From: Pseudoxanthomonas sp. NC8
Lineage (GTDB): Bacteria; Pseudomonadota; Gammaproteobacteria; Xanthomonadales; Xanthomonadaceae
Direction: 5' to 3'
Assembly: GCA_025232375.1 (NCBI GenBank)
Contig: CP060419.1
Span: forward strand, 2,851,001 to 2,915,000
DNA: 64,000 bases
A model generated the notes under the pieces. The model was not told the DNA's origin. It was given only the letters and a program-made list of their open reading frames with translations, and did no database searches. This document shows positions 43,423-54,011 of the stretch, in pieces. The translations under genes were made by a program, and so were the position numbers. Numbering within the stretch: the stretch's first letter is position 1; the number at the start of each line of letters is the position of its first letter.

Positions 43423-45347
43423 CTAGAGCCAGGATGTGCCGCCCGCGCTCCAGTCCAGCTCCAGCGCTTCCAGTACCTGGCCGACCAGCGTTTCGGCCGG
43501 CTCGGTGGCCGCCTGCAGGTGGACCTCCGGCCGCTCGGGCGCTTCGTAGGGCGAGTCGATGCCGGTGAAGTTCGGGATCAGGCCAGCACGCGCCTTGCGG
43601 TACAGGCCCTTCACGTCGCGCGCTTCGGCCACTTCCAGCGGCACGTCGACGAAGACCTCGAGGAACTCGCCCTTCGGCGAACAGCTCGCGCGCCATCTGC
43701 CGCTCGGCGCGGAACGGGGAGATGAAGCTGACCAGCACTATCAGCCCGGCGTCGGCCATCAGCAGCCAGCCACCTCGGCCACGCGGCGGATGTTCTCCAC
43801 GCGGTCCTCGTCGGTGAAGCCGAGATCGCGGTTGAGCCCGTGGCGGACGTTGTCGCCATCGAGGACGAAGGTGTGGTAACCCAGCGCATGCAGGCGCTTG
43901 TCGACCAGGTTGGCGACGGTCGACTTGCCGGCGCCGGACAGGCCGGTGAACCACAGCACCTTCGGGACCTGGCCCTTGATCCGGGCCCGCGCGGCACGGT
44001 CCACGTCCAGGTGCTGCCAGTGCACGTTGTCGGCGCGGCGCAGGGCGAAGTCCAGGTGCCGGCGGCAACGGTGTCGTTGTTCTGGCGGTCGATCAGGATG
44101 AAGCCGCCCAGCGCGCGGTTTTCCGCGTACGCGGCGAAGGCGATGGGCTCTTCCAGGCTGAGGTTGCAGTAGCCGACCTCGTTGAGCTCCAGGCGCTTGG
44201 CGGCCAGGTGTTCTGGGTGTTCACGTCGATGCGGTGCTTGATCTCGCTGACGCTGGCGGCGACGGTGCGGGTACCGATCTTCAGCCAGTAGGGCCGGCCC
44301 GGCAGCAGCGGCGCGTCGCTCATCCACAGCAGGTGCGCGGCGAACTGGTCGGCCACCGCGGGCGGATCGCCGGCGGCGGCGATCACGTCGCCGCGGCTGA
44401 TGTCGATCTCGTCGGTAAGGGTCAGGGTCACCGCCTGCCCGGCGAAGGCGCGCTCGACCGGGCCGTCGGGGCCGAGCACCTGCGCGATCGTCGAACGGCG
44501 CGCCGACGGCAGGACCACCACCGCGTCACCCGGACGCACCTCGCCCGCGGCAAGGGTGCCGGCGAAGCCGCGGAAATCCTGGTTGGGGCGGTTGACCCAT
44601 TGCACCGGCAGGCGCAGGCCGGTGACGACGTCACCGCTTTCCACCTGCACCGTCTCCAGGTGCTGCAGCAGCGCCGGGCCGGTGTACCAGTTCGTGTTGG
44701 CGGAACGCTGCAGCAGGTTGTCGCCTTCCAGCGCCGACAGCGGGATCGCCTGGACGTGCGGGATGCCCAGCTGTGCGGCCAGCTCGCGGTAGCCTTCGGC
44801 GATGGCGTCGAACACCGCCTTGGTCGTAACCGACCAGGTCCATCTTGTTCACCGCCAGCACCACGTGGCGGATGCCCAGCAGCGAGACGATGTAGCTGTG
44901 CCGGCGGGTCTGCGCCAGCAGGCCCTTGCGCGCGTCGACCGGGACCACGGTAAGGTCGGCGGTGGAGGCGCCGGTGGCCATGTTGCGGGTGTACTGCTCG
45001 TGGCCGGGGCAGTCGGCGACGATGAACTTGCGCTTGTCGGTGTCGAAGTAGCGGTAGGCCACGTCGATGGTGATGCCCTGCTCGCGCTCGGCGGTAAGGC
45101 CGTCGAGCAGCAGCGCGTAGTCGATCCGCTCGCCCTGGGTGCCATGGCGGCGGCTGTCGGCCTCCAGCGCGGCGAGCTGGTCGTCGAACAGGCGCTTGCT
45201 CTCCCACAGCAGGCGGCCGATCAGGGTGCTCTTGCCGTCGTCGACGCTGCCGCAGGTGATGAAGCGCAGCAGGGGCTTGTCCTCGTGCTGGCGCAGGTAG
45301 GCGGCGACGTCGGCGCTGGGCGCCAGTGCGGTGGCATCGGCGGCCAT
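43423..45347 (-). CDS. cysNC: CysNC: sulfate adenylyltransferase subunit 1 fused to APS kinase
   Basis: About 641 residues. The CysN part is a GTPase of EF-Tu type: [16 protein letters not shown] (P-loop), [31 protein letters not shown]; it energises APS formation with CysD. The CysC part has [17 protein letters not shown] (P-loop), [17 protein letters not shown] and [11 protein letters not shown], and phosphorylates APS to PAPS. Breaks: 44818-44823, near 44213 (CCCAGG lost a G), near 44063, 43765 and 43677. Its start overlaps the cysD stop in TGATG. Confidence 0.95.
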
Positions 45348-46258
45348 CAGAAGTACCCCTCCAGCTTCTTCTTCTCCATCGAGGCGGTCGGGTTATGGTC
45401 GATCACCCGGCCCTGTCGCTCGGAACTGGTGGTCACCAGCATCTCGGCGATGATCTTCTCCGGGGTGTCGGCCTCGGATTCGATCGCGCCGGTCAGCGGG
45501 TAGCAGCCCGGGGTGCGGAAGCGGACCTTCTTCAGCTGCGGCGTCTCGCCCGGCTTAAGCGGCAGGCGCTCGTCGTCGACCAGGATCAGCGCGCCGTCGC
45601 GTTCGACGACAGGCCGCGGGGCGGCGAAGTACAGCGGCACCACCGGGATCTTCTCGCGGTAGATGTACAGCCACACGTCCAGCTCGGTCCAGTTCGAGAT
45701 CGGGAAGGCGCGCACGCTCTCGCCCTTGCGGATCCGTGCGTTGTAGAGGTTCCACAGCTCCGGGCGCTGGCGCTTGGGATCCCAGCGGTGGTTCTCGTTG
45801 CGGAACGAGAACACCCGCTCCTTCGCCCGCGACTTCTCCTCGTCGCGGCGCGCACCGCCGATGGCGGCATCGAACTGCCACAGGTCCAGCGCCTGCTTCA
45901 GGCCTGGGTCTTCATCACGTCGGTATGGACCGTGGCGCCGTGGCTGATCGGACCGATGTCCATGGGCGATCCCGTCCGGGTTGATGTGGACCCGCAGGTC
46001 GACCCCGGTCTCGGTGGCGCGGCGGTCGCGGAAGGCGATCATCTCGCGGAACTTCCAGCGCGTATCCACGTGCAGCAACGGGATCGGCGGCAGCGCCGGG
46101 GCGAAGGCCTTGAGCAGCAGGTGCAGCAGCACCGAACTGTCCTTGCCGACCGAATACAGCATCACCGGGTTTTGGAACTCGGCGGCGACCTCGCGCAGGA
46201 TGTGGATGCTCTCCGCCTCCAGGCGGTCGAGGTGGGACAGGCGGTGGGCGAGGCTCAT
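45347..46258 (-). CDS. cysD: Sulfate adenylyltransferase subunit 2
   Basis: About 303 residues. The PP-loop ATPase half of ATP sulfurylase: [17 protein letters not shown] is the SGGxDS-like motif, then [38 protein letters not shown] and [10 protein letters not shown], ending KKKLEGYF. Two offsetting errors (an extra C near 45970, a lost C at CCCAGGCC near 45903) garble about 22 residues but keep the ends in frame. First gene of the leftward cysD-cysNC operon. Confidence 0.95.
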   Translation of the reverse strand: MSLAHRLSHLDRLEAESIHILREVAAEFQNPVMLYSVGKDSSVLLHLLLKAFAPALPPIPLLHVDTRWKFREMIAFRDRRATETGVDLRVHINPDGIAHGHRSDQPRRHGPYRRDEDPGLKQALDLWQFDAAIGGARRDEEKSRAKERVFSFRNENHRWDPKRQRPELWNLYNARIRKGESVRAFPISNWTELDVWLYIYREKIPVVPLYFAAPRPVVERDGALILVDDERLPLKPGETPQLKKVRFRTPGCYPLTGAIESEADTPEKIIAEMLVTTSSERQGRVIDHNPTASMEKKKLEGYF

Positions 46259-46498
46259 CAGGGGTTTCGGCGGAGTCGGTTCGGGCGGAATGCCCCTGGG
46301 GCCTCCGGCGACAAACGCCATGCGCATCCGCACGGTGCCGGACGGTGGCATTCGGGACGGCGAGTATTCGGCCAGCGGTCGGACCGGCGAAATAAGCTCA
46401 GAGCATAAGCGAATAACCACAAGCCGTTTCAGCGGCGCTTCGCGGGTTCCTAACATCAGTGACCCGTCGAGTACCGACACTGCACCAGGCTGCCTGAA
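46259..46498. promoter_or_regulatory. Divergent control region of cysDNC and cysJIH
   Basis: Unusually AT-rich for this genome around 46390-46420. ATAAGC occurs at 46392-46397 and 46405-46410, with ATAACC at 46413-46418; these spaced A/T repeats resemble the half-sites bound by CysB-type LysR regulators, and cysB itself is 5.7 kb away. The rightward start codon of cysJ is at the region's end. No further features seen. Confidence 0.5.
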
Positions 46499-48348
46499 AT
46501 GACCGCTGCGCCCACCGCGCTGCCCCCAGCCCCTCAACGAGGACCGCAAGGTCCTGCTGGGCCGGCTGGTCGACGGCCTCGACGGCCCGTCGCTGTGGTG
46601 GCTGTCCGGATATACGGCGGGCCTTATAGCCGAGCCCATGCCAGCCCGCAGCTGGCGGTGCTGCCCGGTGGCGGTGCCGCCGCCCCCCAGCCTGGCCAGC
46701 GCCTGACCGTGCTCTACGGCAGCCAGACCGGCAATGCCCGGCGCGAGGCCGAGAAGCTGGTCCAGGCCGCCGAGGCCGCCGGCCTGGCCGTGCGCCTGGT
46801 CCGCACCGATGCCTACCAGACCCGCGAGCTGGCCAGCGAACGCCTGCTCTACGTGGTGATCAGCACCGGGGCGAAGGCGATCCGCCGGACGACTCGATCG
46901 GCTTCACCGAATTCCTGCTGGGCAAGCGCGCCCCGAAGCTGCCGGAGCTGAAGTTCGCCGTGCTCGGCCTGGGCGACACCAGCTATGCCGACTTCTGCGG
47001 CATCGCCCGCAAGCTCGACGCCCGCCTGTCCGAGCTGGGCGGGCAGCGCATCGCGGACGTGGGGTAAGGCCGACCTGGACATCGATACCGTCGCCGGTCC
47101 GTGGCGCGAGAGCGCGCTGGCCCGGGCCCGCGAGCTGCTCAAGGCCGCGCCGGTCGCCGCTGCGCACCTGGCCACGGTCACCCCGCTGCGCGCGGTCTCG
47201 CCCTGGTCGCACGAGCGCCCGTTCCCGGCCGAGGTGCTCGCCAACCAGCGCATCAGCGGCCGCGAGTTCAAGAGCGTGGGCTTCCTGCAGTACGGCCCGG
47301 TCGACAAGGACGTGCGCCACCTCGAGCTGTCGCTGGAAGGTTCCGGCCCTGGCCTACGAGCCGGGCGATTCGCTGGGCATCCGCCACCGCAACCCGCCGG
47401 CGCTGGTGGAGGCCGTGCTCGAGGCCACCCGCCTGGACGGTCACGCGACGGTCACCTCCGGCGAGCAGACTCTGCCCCTGTCCGAGTGGCTGGCCACCCG
47501 CCGCGAGTTGACCCGGCTGTCGCGCCCGTTATGGCCGCGCATGCCGAGCGCACCGGTGCGGCGGCCCTCAAGCAGCTGCTCGACCCCACCCAGTCCGCCG
47601 GGTTTGGCCGCGCTGCTGGCCGACCACCAGCTGGTGGACGTGCTGCGCAGGTGGCCGGCGGATTGGGACCACGACGGACTGGTGGCGGCGCTGCGTCCGC
47701 AGGCCCAGCGCCTCTATTCGATCGCCTCCAGCCGCAAGCGCGTGGGCGAGGAAGCGCACCTGACCGTCGACGTCCTCAACTACCACGCCCATGGCCACGA
47801 CCACGGCGGCGCCGCCAGCGGCTTCCTCGCCGCGCTGGACGAGGGCGGCCAGGTTCCGGTCTACATCGAGCCCAACGAGCGCTTCCGCGTTCCGGCCGAC
47901 GGCAGCCGCGACATCATCATGGTCGGCCCGGGTACCGGCGTGGCCCCGTTCCGCGGCTTCGTCCAGGAACGCGCCGAAACCGGTGCCTCCGGCCGCAACT
48001 GGCTGTTCTTCGGCGCCCAGCATTTCAATACCGGCTTCCTCTATCAGGTCGAGTGGCAGGACGCCCTGCAGCGCAAGGAATTGCACCGCCTCGACCTTGG
48101 CCTTCTCCCGCGATAAGGCCGCCAAGGTCTACGTCCAGCAGCGCCTGCGCGAGCGCGGCGCCGAGGTCTACGACTGGCTGCAGAACGGCGCGCACTTCTA
48201 TGTCTGCGGTGCGATCGCGATGGGCAAGGACGTGCATGCCGCGCTGCTGGACATCGTCGCCGCGCACAACGGCGGCGATGCCGAAGCCGCCGCCGAATAC
48301 CTGACCCGCCTGCAGACCGAAGGCCGCTACGGCCGCGACGTCTACTGA
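46499..48348 (+). CDS. cysJ: Sulfite reductase [NADPH] flavoprotein alpha subunit
   Basis: About 616 residues. Transfers electrons from NADPH via FAD and FMN to CysI. N-terminal flavodoxin domain: [19 protein letters not shown] and [19 protein letters not shown] domain with [15 protein letters not shown] domain with [30 protein letters not shown] and the C-terminal GRYGRDVY with terminal Tyr. Many frame breaks, including near 46532, 46625, 46870, 47065, 47345, 47535, 47605 and 48095-48100, most at CCTGG. Start chosen at ATG 46499. Confidence 0.93.
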
Positions 48349-48393
48349 TCCGCACGCACCGCCCGCCCAGCCGAACCGGTACCGCAGAACGCC

Positions 48394-50125
48394 ATGAGCC
48401 ACCCTTCCGTCGAAGACATCAAGATCAAGAGCCGCGGCCTGCGGGGCACGCTGCTGGAAGGGCTGGCCGACCAGGTCACCGGCTCGCTGTCGTTCGAGGA
48501 CCAGCGCCTTGGTCAAGTTCCACGGCACCTACCAGCAGGACGACCGCGACATCCGCGACGAACGCCGCCGGCAGAAGCTCGAACCGGCGCACCAGTTCAT
48601 GATCCGGATCCGCGCCCCAGGCGGCGTGTTCACCCCGGAGCAGTGGCTGAAGCTGGACGCCATCGCCACCACCCACGCCAACCACTCGCTGCGCGTCACC
48701 ACCCGGCAGACCTTCCAGTTCCACGGCGTGATCAAGCGCGAGCTGAAGGCGACGATGCAGGCGATCAACGCCGCCGCGCTGGACACGGTCTCCGCCTGCG
48801 GCGACGTCAACCGCAACGTGCTCGGCGCCAGCAACCCGCTGCAGTCGCGCCTGCACGCCGAAGTGCACGCGTGGGCCGGCCGGTTGTCCACCGAATTCCT
48901 GCCGACCACCCGCGCCTACTACGAGATCTGGCTGACCATGGGAAAAGCTGGCCGACAGCGGCGAGGAGGAAGACCCGATCTACGGCAAGGTCTACCTGCC
49001 GCGCAAGTTCAAGATGGCCGTGGCGGTGCCGCCGGTCAACGACGTGGACATCTTCGCCAACGACTTCGGCCTGATCGCCATTGTCGGCGAAGACGGCGGC
49101 CTTAGCCGGCTTCAACGTCACCATTGGCGGCGGCATGGGTGCCGCCCATGGCGATGCCAAGACCTATCCGCGCCTTGGCCGACGTGATCGGCTTCGTCAC
49201 CCCCGATAAGGTGCTGGCGATCGCCGCCGCCGCGGTGACCGTGCAGCGCGACCATGGCGACCGCGTCGAGCGCAAGCACGCGCGCTTCAAGTACACCATC
49301 GACCCAGGCTGGAGGTCGTGGTCGCGCAGATGGAGGAACGCGCCGGCTTCAAGCTGCAGCCGGCCCGCCCGTTCCATTTCGAGCACAACGGCGACCGCTT
49401 CGGCTGGGTCGAGGGCGAGGACGGGCGCTGGCACCTGACCCTGTCGCTGCCGTCCGGCCGCATCGCCGACCGTCCCGGCGCGCCGCACCTGAGCGGCCTG
49501 CGCGAGATCGCCAACGTACACCGCGGCGAATTCCGGGTGACCGCGAACCAGAGCCTGGTGATCGCCGGCGTGCCGGCCGGCGAACGCAAGCGCATCGACG
49601 CGCTGGTCCAGTCGCACGCGCTGGACCGCGAGAACGGCGCCCCGACCGCGCTGGCGCGTACCGCGATGGCCCCTGCGTGGCGCTGCCGACCTGCGCCCCT
49701 GGCCATGGCCGAGGCCGAGCGCTACCTGCCCGACTTCAGCGCCAGGCTTGAGCCGCTGCTCGACCGCCACGGGCTGCGCGAGGCGCCGATCCTGCTGCGC
49801 ATCTCCGGCTGCCCGAACGGCTGCTCGCGTCCGTACCTGGGCGAGATCGCCCTGGTCGGCAAGGCCCCGGGCCGCTACAACCTGATGCTGGGCGCCGACC
49901 ATCGCGGCCAGCGCCTGAACACGCTGTACCGCGAGAACATCAACGAGGCCGAGATCCTCGCCGCGCTCGAGCCGCTGTTCGCGCAGTACGCCGCCGGGCG
50001 CCAGCCGGAGGAGCACTTCGGTGACTTCCTGCATCGCGCCGGCCTGGTCGCGCTGCCGCCCTATCCCACCCACGTCCATGGTCGAGCCGGTGAGCAAGAA
50101 AGCCGCGCTTGGCGAGGCCGCCTGA
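48394..50125 (+). CDS. cysI: Sulfite reductase hemoprotein beta subunit
   Basis: About 577 residues. Reduces sulfite to sulfide at a siroheme coupled to a 4Fe-4S cluster. Visible: [35 protein letters not shown] (sulfite-binding Arg), [12 protein letters not shown], and the two Cys pairs that bind the cluster, CVALPTC near residue 430 (frame-split near 49672) and [15 protein letters not shown]. The corrected end is [11 protein letters not shown]. Breaks: 48507-48512, near 48942, 49100-49105, 49173-49178, near 49310, 49672 and 50078. Operon with cysJ (45-base gap). Confidence 0.94.
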
Positions 50126-50171
50126 TCCGATTCCACCCCTTCCGTCGCAGGACCCGCGTCCGGAGTTCATG

Positions 50172-50915
50172 ATGAGCCTGACCGCCCCCACCGCACCGCA
50201 GGAAGCCGCCAACGGCGAGGTTGCGACCACGCGCGACCTGGTCGCGCTCAATGCCTGGCTGGAATCGCTCGATGCCGAGCGCCGCGTCGAATGGGCACTG
50301 GCGCATGGCGGCGGCAACGCCGCGCTGTCTTCCAGTTTCGGCGCCCAATCGGCGGTCGCGCTGCACATGGTCAGCCAGCAGCGGCCGGACATCCCGGTGA
50401 TCCTGGTCGACACCGGCTACCTGTTCCCGGAGACCTACCGCTTCGCCGACGAACTGGTCGACCGCCTCAAGCTCAACCTGCAGGTCTATCGCCCGCTGGT
50501 CAGCCGCGCCTGGATGGAGGCCCGCCACGGCCGCCTGTGGGAGCAGGGCGTGGAAGGCCTGGACAACTACAACCAGCTGCGCAAGGTCGAACCCATGCGC
50601 CGCGCGCTGGACGACCTGGGCATCGGCACCTGGTTCACCGGCCTGCGCCGCAGCCAGTCGGCCAGCCGCGCCGACACGCCGATCGCGCAGCAGCGCGGCC
50701 CGCGCCTGAAGATCAGCCCGATCGCCGACTGGACCGACCGCGACGTCTGGCAGTACCTGAAGCAGCACAACCTGCCCTACCACCCGCTGTGGCACGAAGG
50801 CTACGTCTCCATCGGCGACTTCCACACCACCACGCGCTGGGAGCCCGGGATGAAGGACGAGGACACGCGCTTCTTCGGCCTCAAGCGCGAGTGCGGCATC
50901 CACGAGGACATCTGA
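50172..50915 (+). CDS. cysH: Phosphoadenylyl-sulfate (PAPS) reductase
   Basis: Intact, 247 residues. Reduces PAPS to sulfite with thioredoxin. [18 protein letters not shown] (PP-loop), [32 protein letters not shown] and the C-terminal catalytic Cys in KRECGIHE. The Cys-Cys pairs that would hold a 4Fe-4S cluster in APS-type enzymes are absent, so it uses PAPS, agreeing with the APS kinase in CysNC. ATG at 50172 is preferred (GGAG seven bases upstream); 50169 is also possible. Confidence 0.94.
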   Translation: MSLTAPTAPQEAANGEVATTRDLVALNAWLESLDAERRVEWALAHGGGNAALSSSFGAQSAVALHMVSQQRPDIPVILVDTGYLFPETYRFADELVDRLKLNLQVYRPLVSRAWMEARHGRLWEQGVEGLDNYNQLRKVEPMRRALDDLGIGTWFTGLRRSQSASRADTPIAQQRGPRLKISPIADWTDRDVWQYLKQHNLPYHPLWHEGYVSIGDFHTTTRWEPGMKDEDTRFFGLKRECGIHEDI

Positions 50916-50969
50916 GCGTGCACGCGCACGCCTCCGCGCGCCCTCCGGCCTGAGCGGCGGGCGACGCGC

Positions 50970-51514
50970 ATGGCCGCGAACGTCCTGATCGTGCCCGGCA
51001 TCGGCGATTCCGGTCCCGGGCACTGGCAGTCGCGCTGGCAGGGTGCCGATCCGGATACCGTCCGCGTGCGCATGCGCGACTGGGACTATCCGGTCTGCGA
51101 GGAATGGGTCGCCTCGATCGAGGACAGCGTCCGCCGGCTCGGACCGTCCACCGTCCTCGTCGCCCACAGCCTCGGCTGCCTTGGCCGTGGCCGCCTGGGC
51201 GGCCCGGACCTCGGCCCGGGTCCACGGCGCGCTGCTGGTCGCCGTGCCCGATCCGGCCGGCCCCGCGTTTCCCGTCGAAGCCAGTGGATTCGCGCAACTG
51301 CCGACGCGCGCCCTGCCCTTGCGGCTCACGATGGTCGCCAGCAGCGACGATCCCTACGCGAGTATGGATTTCGCGCGGATGGGCCGCGTGCTGGGGTGGG
51401 CGGCTGGTGGAAGTCGGCGCCGCCGGGCACCTCAACGCCGCCAGCAACCTCGGCGACTGGCCATTCGGGCAGGCCCTGCTGGGCGAACTGCGCGACGACG
51501 CCGTGGTCCTGTAG
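50970..51514 (+). CDS. RBBP9/YdeN-family alpha/beta hydrolase
   Basis: About 181 residues. MAANVLIVPGIGDSGPGHWQSRW, nucleophile elbow VLVAHSLGCLAVAAWA (Ser in HSLG), Asp in MVASSDDPYAS and the His in EVGAAGHLNAASNLGDWP are typical of the small RBBP9/YdeN serine hydrolases. The CCTGG after the Ser elbow reads CCTTGG at 51179-51184, and a second break lies near 51405. The reaction is unknown in bacteria. It follows cysH by 54 bases and may be co-transcribed with the sulfur genes. Confidence 0.83.
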
Positions 51515-51548
51515 CGGCGGCCACCCGCCGCCGAAAACCCCGGGCCGC

Positions 51549-51932
51549 CTAGCGGTACTGCTTTTCCTCGACGAACTGCGAACCGGCCAGCCGGTTGATC
51601 TCGTTCTTGATGCCGATGCGTTCGCCGTTGCGCGCCGCCACCGCACGCGCCAGTGCGATGAACTCCGCGCCGAAATCCTGCGCGGCCTCCTTGGCCCGCA
51701 GCGCATCCTGCACGTCCCACATCTGCTCGTTCACCGCGCGCAGGCTGGTCTTGAGCTCGCGCAGCGCGGCCGCCTGCGCGACCAGCTCATGCCACAGCGG
51801 CAGCAGGCCTTCGAGCTCGACCACGACATTGCGACGGCGATCGTCATGGCTGATGCGCTCGGCCTTGATCTCCAGGATCGTGATCTTGTCGATGAGCTCC
51901 CCGACCGAAACGGGGACCATGATGGTGTTCAT
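51549..51932 (-). CDS. DUF6165-like conserved protein
   Basis: Intact, 127 residues. It starts MNTIMVPVSVGELIDKITILEIKAERI, then is almost entirely helical with heptad-like Leu/Ala spacing to the C-terminus, consistent with a helical bundle or coiled coil. The N-terminal GELIDKITILEIK pattern resembles DUF6165 proteins, whose function is unknown and which often lie near lipopolysaccharide or glycan genes; here it lies between cysH and cysB on the opposite strand. I am moderately sure of the family. Confidence 0.7.
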   Translation of the reverse strand: MNTIMVPVSVGELIDKITILEIKAERISHDDRRRNVVVELEGLLPLWHELVAQAAALRELKTSLRAVNEQMWDVQDALRAKEAAQDFGAEFIALARAVAARNGERIGIKNEINRLAGSQFVEEKQYR

Positions 51933-51996
51933 GCCGGGCTTCCTGTGGGCGATCGCAGGCCGGAATTCTACCGGCGACGCCCCGCCGCGGCAGGAC

Positions 51997-52976
51997 TCAG
52001 CTGGTAATGGTCTGGGTCAGCGATTCCCAGCTCGGCGGCGTGGGCCAGTCCGCTTCCTGGTTGCCGTCGAGCACGCGGCGCAGGTCGCGCTTGTCGATCT
52101 GCGGCGCGAGCACGTGGACCAGTTCCAGCGCGTAGTCGCGCAACACGCGCTCGCGCGGCAGCACGGCCCCAGGCGATGCATTCGCTGATCTCGGTCGGCG
52201 CCGGCCAGCCGCGCAGGTCGGTATCGCCCGTGCCCACCGCCATCTCCGCCAGCAGGCCCACGCCGAGGCCGGCACGGACGTAGGTCTTGATCAGGTCGGC
52301 GTCCAGCGCGGTCAGGGCCAGGTTCGGTTGAGCCGACGCTGTTGAAGGCGCGCTGCAGCGACGACTCCGGACGGGTCGAGGATTCATAGCTGATCAGCGG
52401 GTGCTGCGAGAGTTCCGCGATGTCCGGCGGCCGGCCGGCGCGATCGAGCGGATGGCCGCGCGGCACCAGCGCCAGCCGGCGCCAGGTGTACAGCGGCACC
52501 GCCACCCCGCCCTGCGGTTCGCCGCCGGCGGTGCTGATCACGGCCATGTCCGCATCGCCCAGCCGAGCAGGTCCAGCGCCGCGCCCTCGGTGGACTGCGC
52601 CAGGTGCACGCTGACCTGGGGAAGTCGCGCTTGATCCGGGCGATGGCCGGCGGCAGGACGAAGCGGGCCTGGGTGTGGGTGGTGGTGATGGTGAGCTGAC
52701 CTGGCTTTCGCGGCGCTGGTTGGCGGCGTAGGCACGGATGTTGGCCGTCTCGGTAAGGATCACCCGGGCGCGCTCCAGCACCTCGGCGCCGGTCGGGGTG
52801 ATCGCTTCCAGGCTGCGGCCCTTGCGTACGAACAGCAGGAAACCGAGCTCGTCCTCCAGCTGCTTGAGCTGCTTGGACAGGCCCGGCTGGGTCGCGTGCA
52901 CGCGGGCGGCGGCCAGGGTGATGTTGAGCCCGGCATCGGCAATGGCTACTAGATAGCGGAGCTGGGTCAGCGTCAT
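51997..52976 (-). CDS. cysB: CysB-type LysR-family transcriptional regulator
   Basis: About 326 residues. The winged-helix N-terminus [41 protein letters not shown] is CysB/Cbl-like, followed by the dimerisation helix and an effector domain with [35 protein letters not shown] and [17 protein letters not shown]. It activates cys genes with N-acetylserine or O-acetylserine as inducer in E. coli. Breaks near 52696, 52622, 52568, 52328 and 52171, all on CCAGG. Divergent from the SUMT gene. Confidence 0.9.
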
Positions 52977-53137
52977 CGGGCAGGGAACCGGAGCGCAAGG
53001 CAGGCGGGGCCTGCGACTGTAGTGGCAATCAGCACGCCTATCTTATAACCGGGATGCATGAGCATTGTGTCGCAAGTTATTTCCGCCTGTTCACGGGCGG
53101 GGGTTACGGTCGGCATCCCTTTTCCACCCGGCCGCCC
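52977..53137. promoter_or_regulatory. Divergent cysB / SUMT promoter region
   Basis: TATAAC at 53044-53049 fits a rightward -10 box (transcript start near 53056), and the complementary strand offers TATAAG for cysB. This position means the upstream ATG at 53054 cannot start translation, favouring the GTG at 53138. Confidence 0.45.
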
Positions 53138-53962
53138 GTGAGCCAGATTCCGCCCGTCGCCACGCCTTTCGACCTGCCTCCAGGCAGTGTCGCCTGGTCG
53201 GCGCCGGCCCGGGGGACCTGGTCTGCTGACCCTGAATGCGCTGCGGGCGCTCGAGGCGGCCGAGGTGGTGCTGTACGACCGCCTTGGTCGGTCCCGGCGT
53301 GCTGGCCTGGCCGGTGCGCAGGCGCAACGGGTCGAGGTCGGCAAGTCGGCCGGCAACCACAGCATGCCGCAGGAACAGATCCACGCCCTGATGCTCGAGC
53401 ACGCGCGCGCCGGTCGCCGGGTGGTCCGGCTCAAGGGCGGCGATCCTTTCGTGTTCGGCCGCGGCGGCGAGGAGATCGAATTCCTGCGCGCGCATGGCAT
53501 CCCGTACCGGGTCGTGCCCGGCGTCACCGCGGCGCTTGCCTGTGCCGCCTATGCCGGCATCCCGCTGACCCACCGCGACCACGCCCAGTCGCTGCGCCTG
53601 CTGACCGCGCACAGCCGCGACGGCGTCGACGCGCTGGACTGGGAAGCGCTGGCCCAGGAGCGACAGCCCTGGCCATCTACATGGGCGTCGGCGCGCTGGA
53701 GCACCTGCGCGAGCGCCTGCTCGCCGCCGGCCGTGATCCGTCGACCCCGTTCGCGCTGGTCGAGAACGGCTCGCGCCCCGAACAGCGCGTTGTCACCGGC
53801 ACCCTCGATGACCTGGCCGACACCGCCCGCGCCCATGCCGTGGCCTCGCCGGCCCTGCTGATCCTCGGCGAGGTGGCCGCGCTGGCCGCGCAGCTGCACT
53901 GGTTCGGCGCGTTGCCGCTGGGCCCGCTGCCCGCTGAATTGCCCTTGGCCCGCGCCGCCTGA
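53138..53962 (+). CDS. cobA: Uroporphyrinogen-III C-methyltransferase (SUMT)
   Basis: About 275 residues. Adds two methyl groups from SAM to uroporphyrinogen III to give precorrin-2, the siroheme precursor for CysI. Motifs: [20 protein letters not shown] (split), [53 protein letters not shown] and [19 protein letters not shown]. Only the C-terminal methylase half of E. coli CysG is present; the oxidase/chelatase half is missing, so precorrin-2 must be finished elsewhere. Breaks: near 53192, 53220, 53283-53288 and 53668. A GTG start is preferred; ATG 53054 is the alternative. Confidence 0.9.
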   Translation: MSQIPPVATPFDLPPGSVAWSAPARGTWSADPECAAGARGGRGGAVRPPWSVPACWPGRCAGATGRGRQVGRQPQHAAGTDPRPDARARARRSPGGPAQGRRSFRVRPRRRGDRIPARAWHPVPGRARRHRGACLCRLCRHPADPPRPRPVAAPADRAQPRRRRRAGLGSAGPGATALAIYMGVGALEHLRERLLAAGRDPSTPFALVENGSRPEQRVVTGTLDDLADTARAHAVASPALLILGEVAALAAQLHWFGALPLGPLPAELPLARAA

Positions 53963-54011
53963 ATCCGCCGTACCCCAACCTGCCCGTCTTCACGGAATCC
54001 CGGAAAAACCC

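Noticed and set aside
53054-53137. ATG at 53054 as the start of the SUMT gene
   Set aside because: It lies at or before the probable transcript start given the -10 box at 53044-53049, and the residues between it and the GTG at 53138 do not resemble the family.
53138-53962. Full-length CysG siroheme synthase
   Set aside because: Only the methyltransferase half is encoded; there is no NAD-binding dehydrogenase/chelatase domain upstream, and the upstream gap is only 160 bases.
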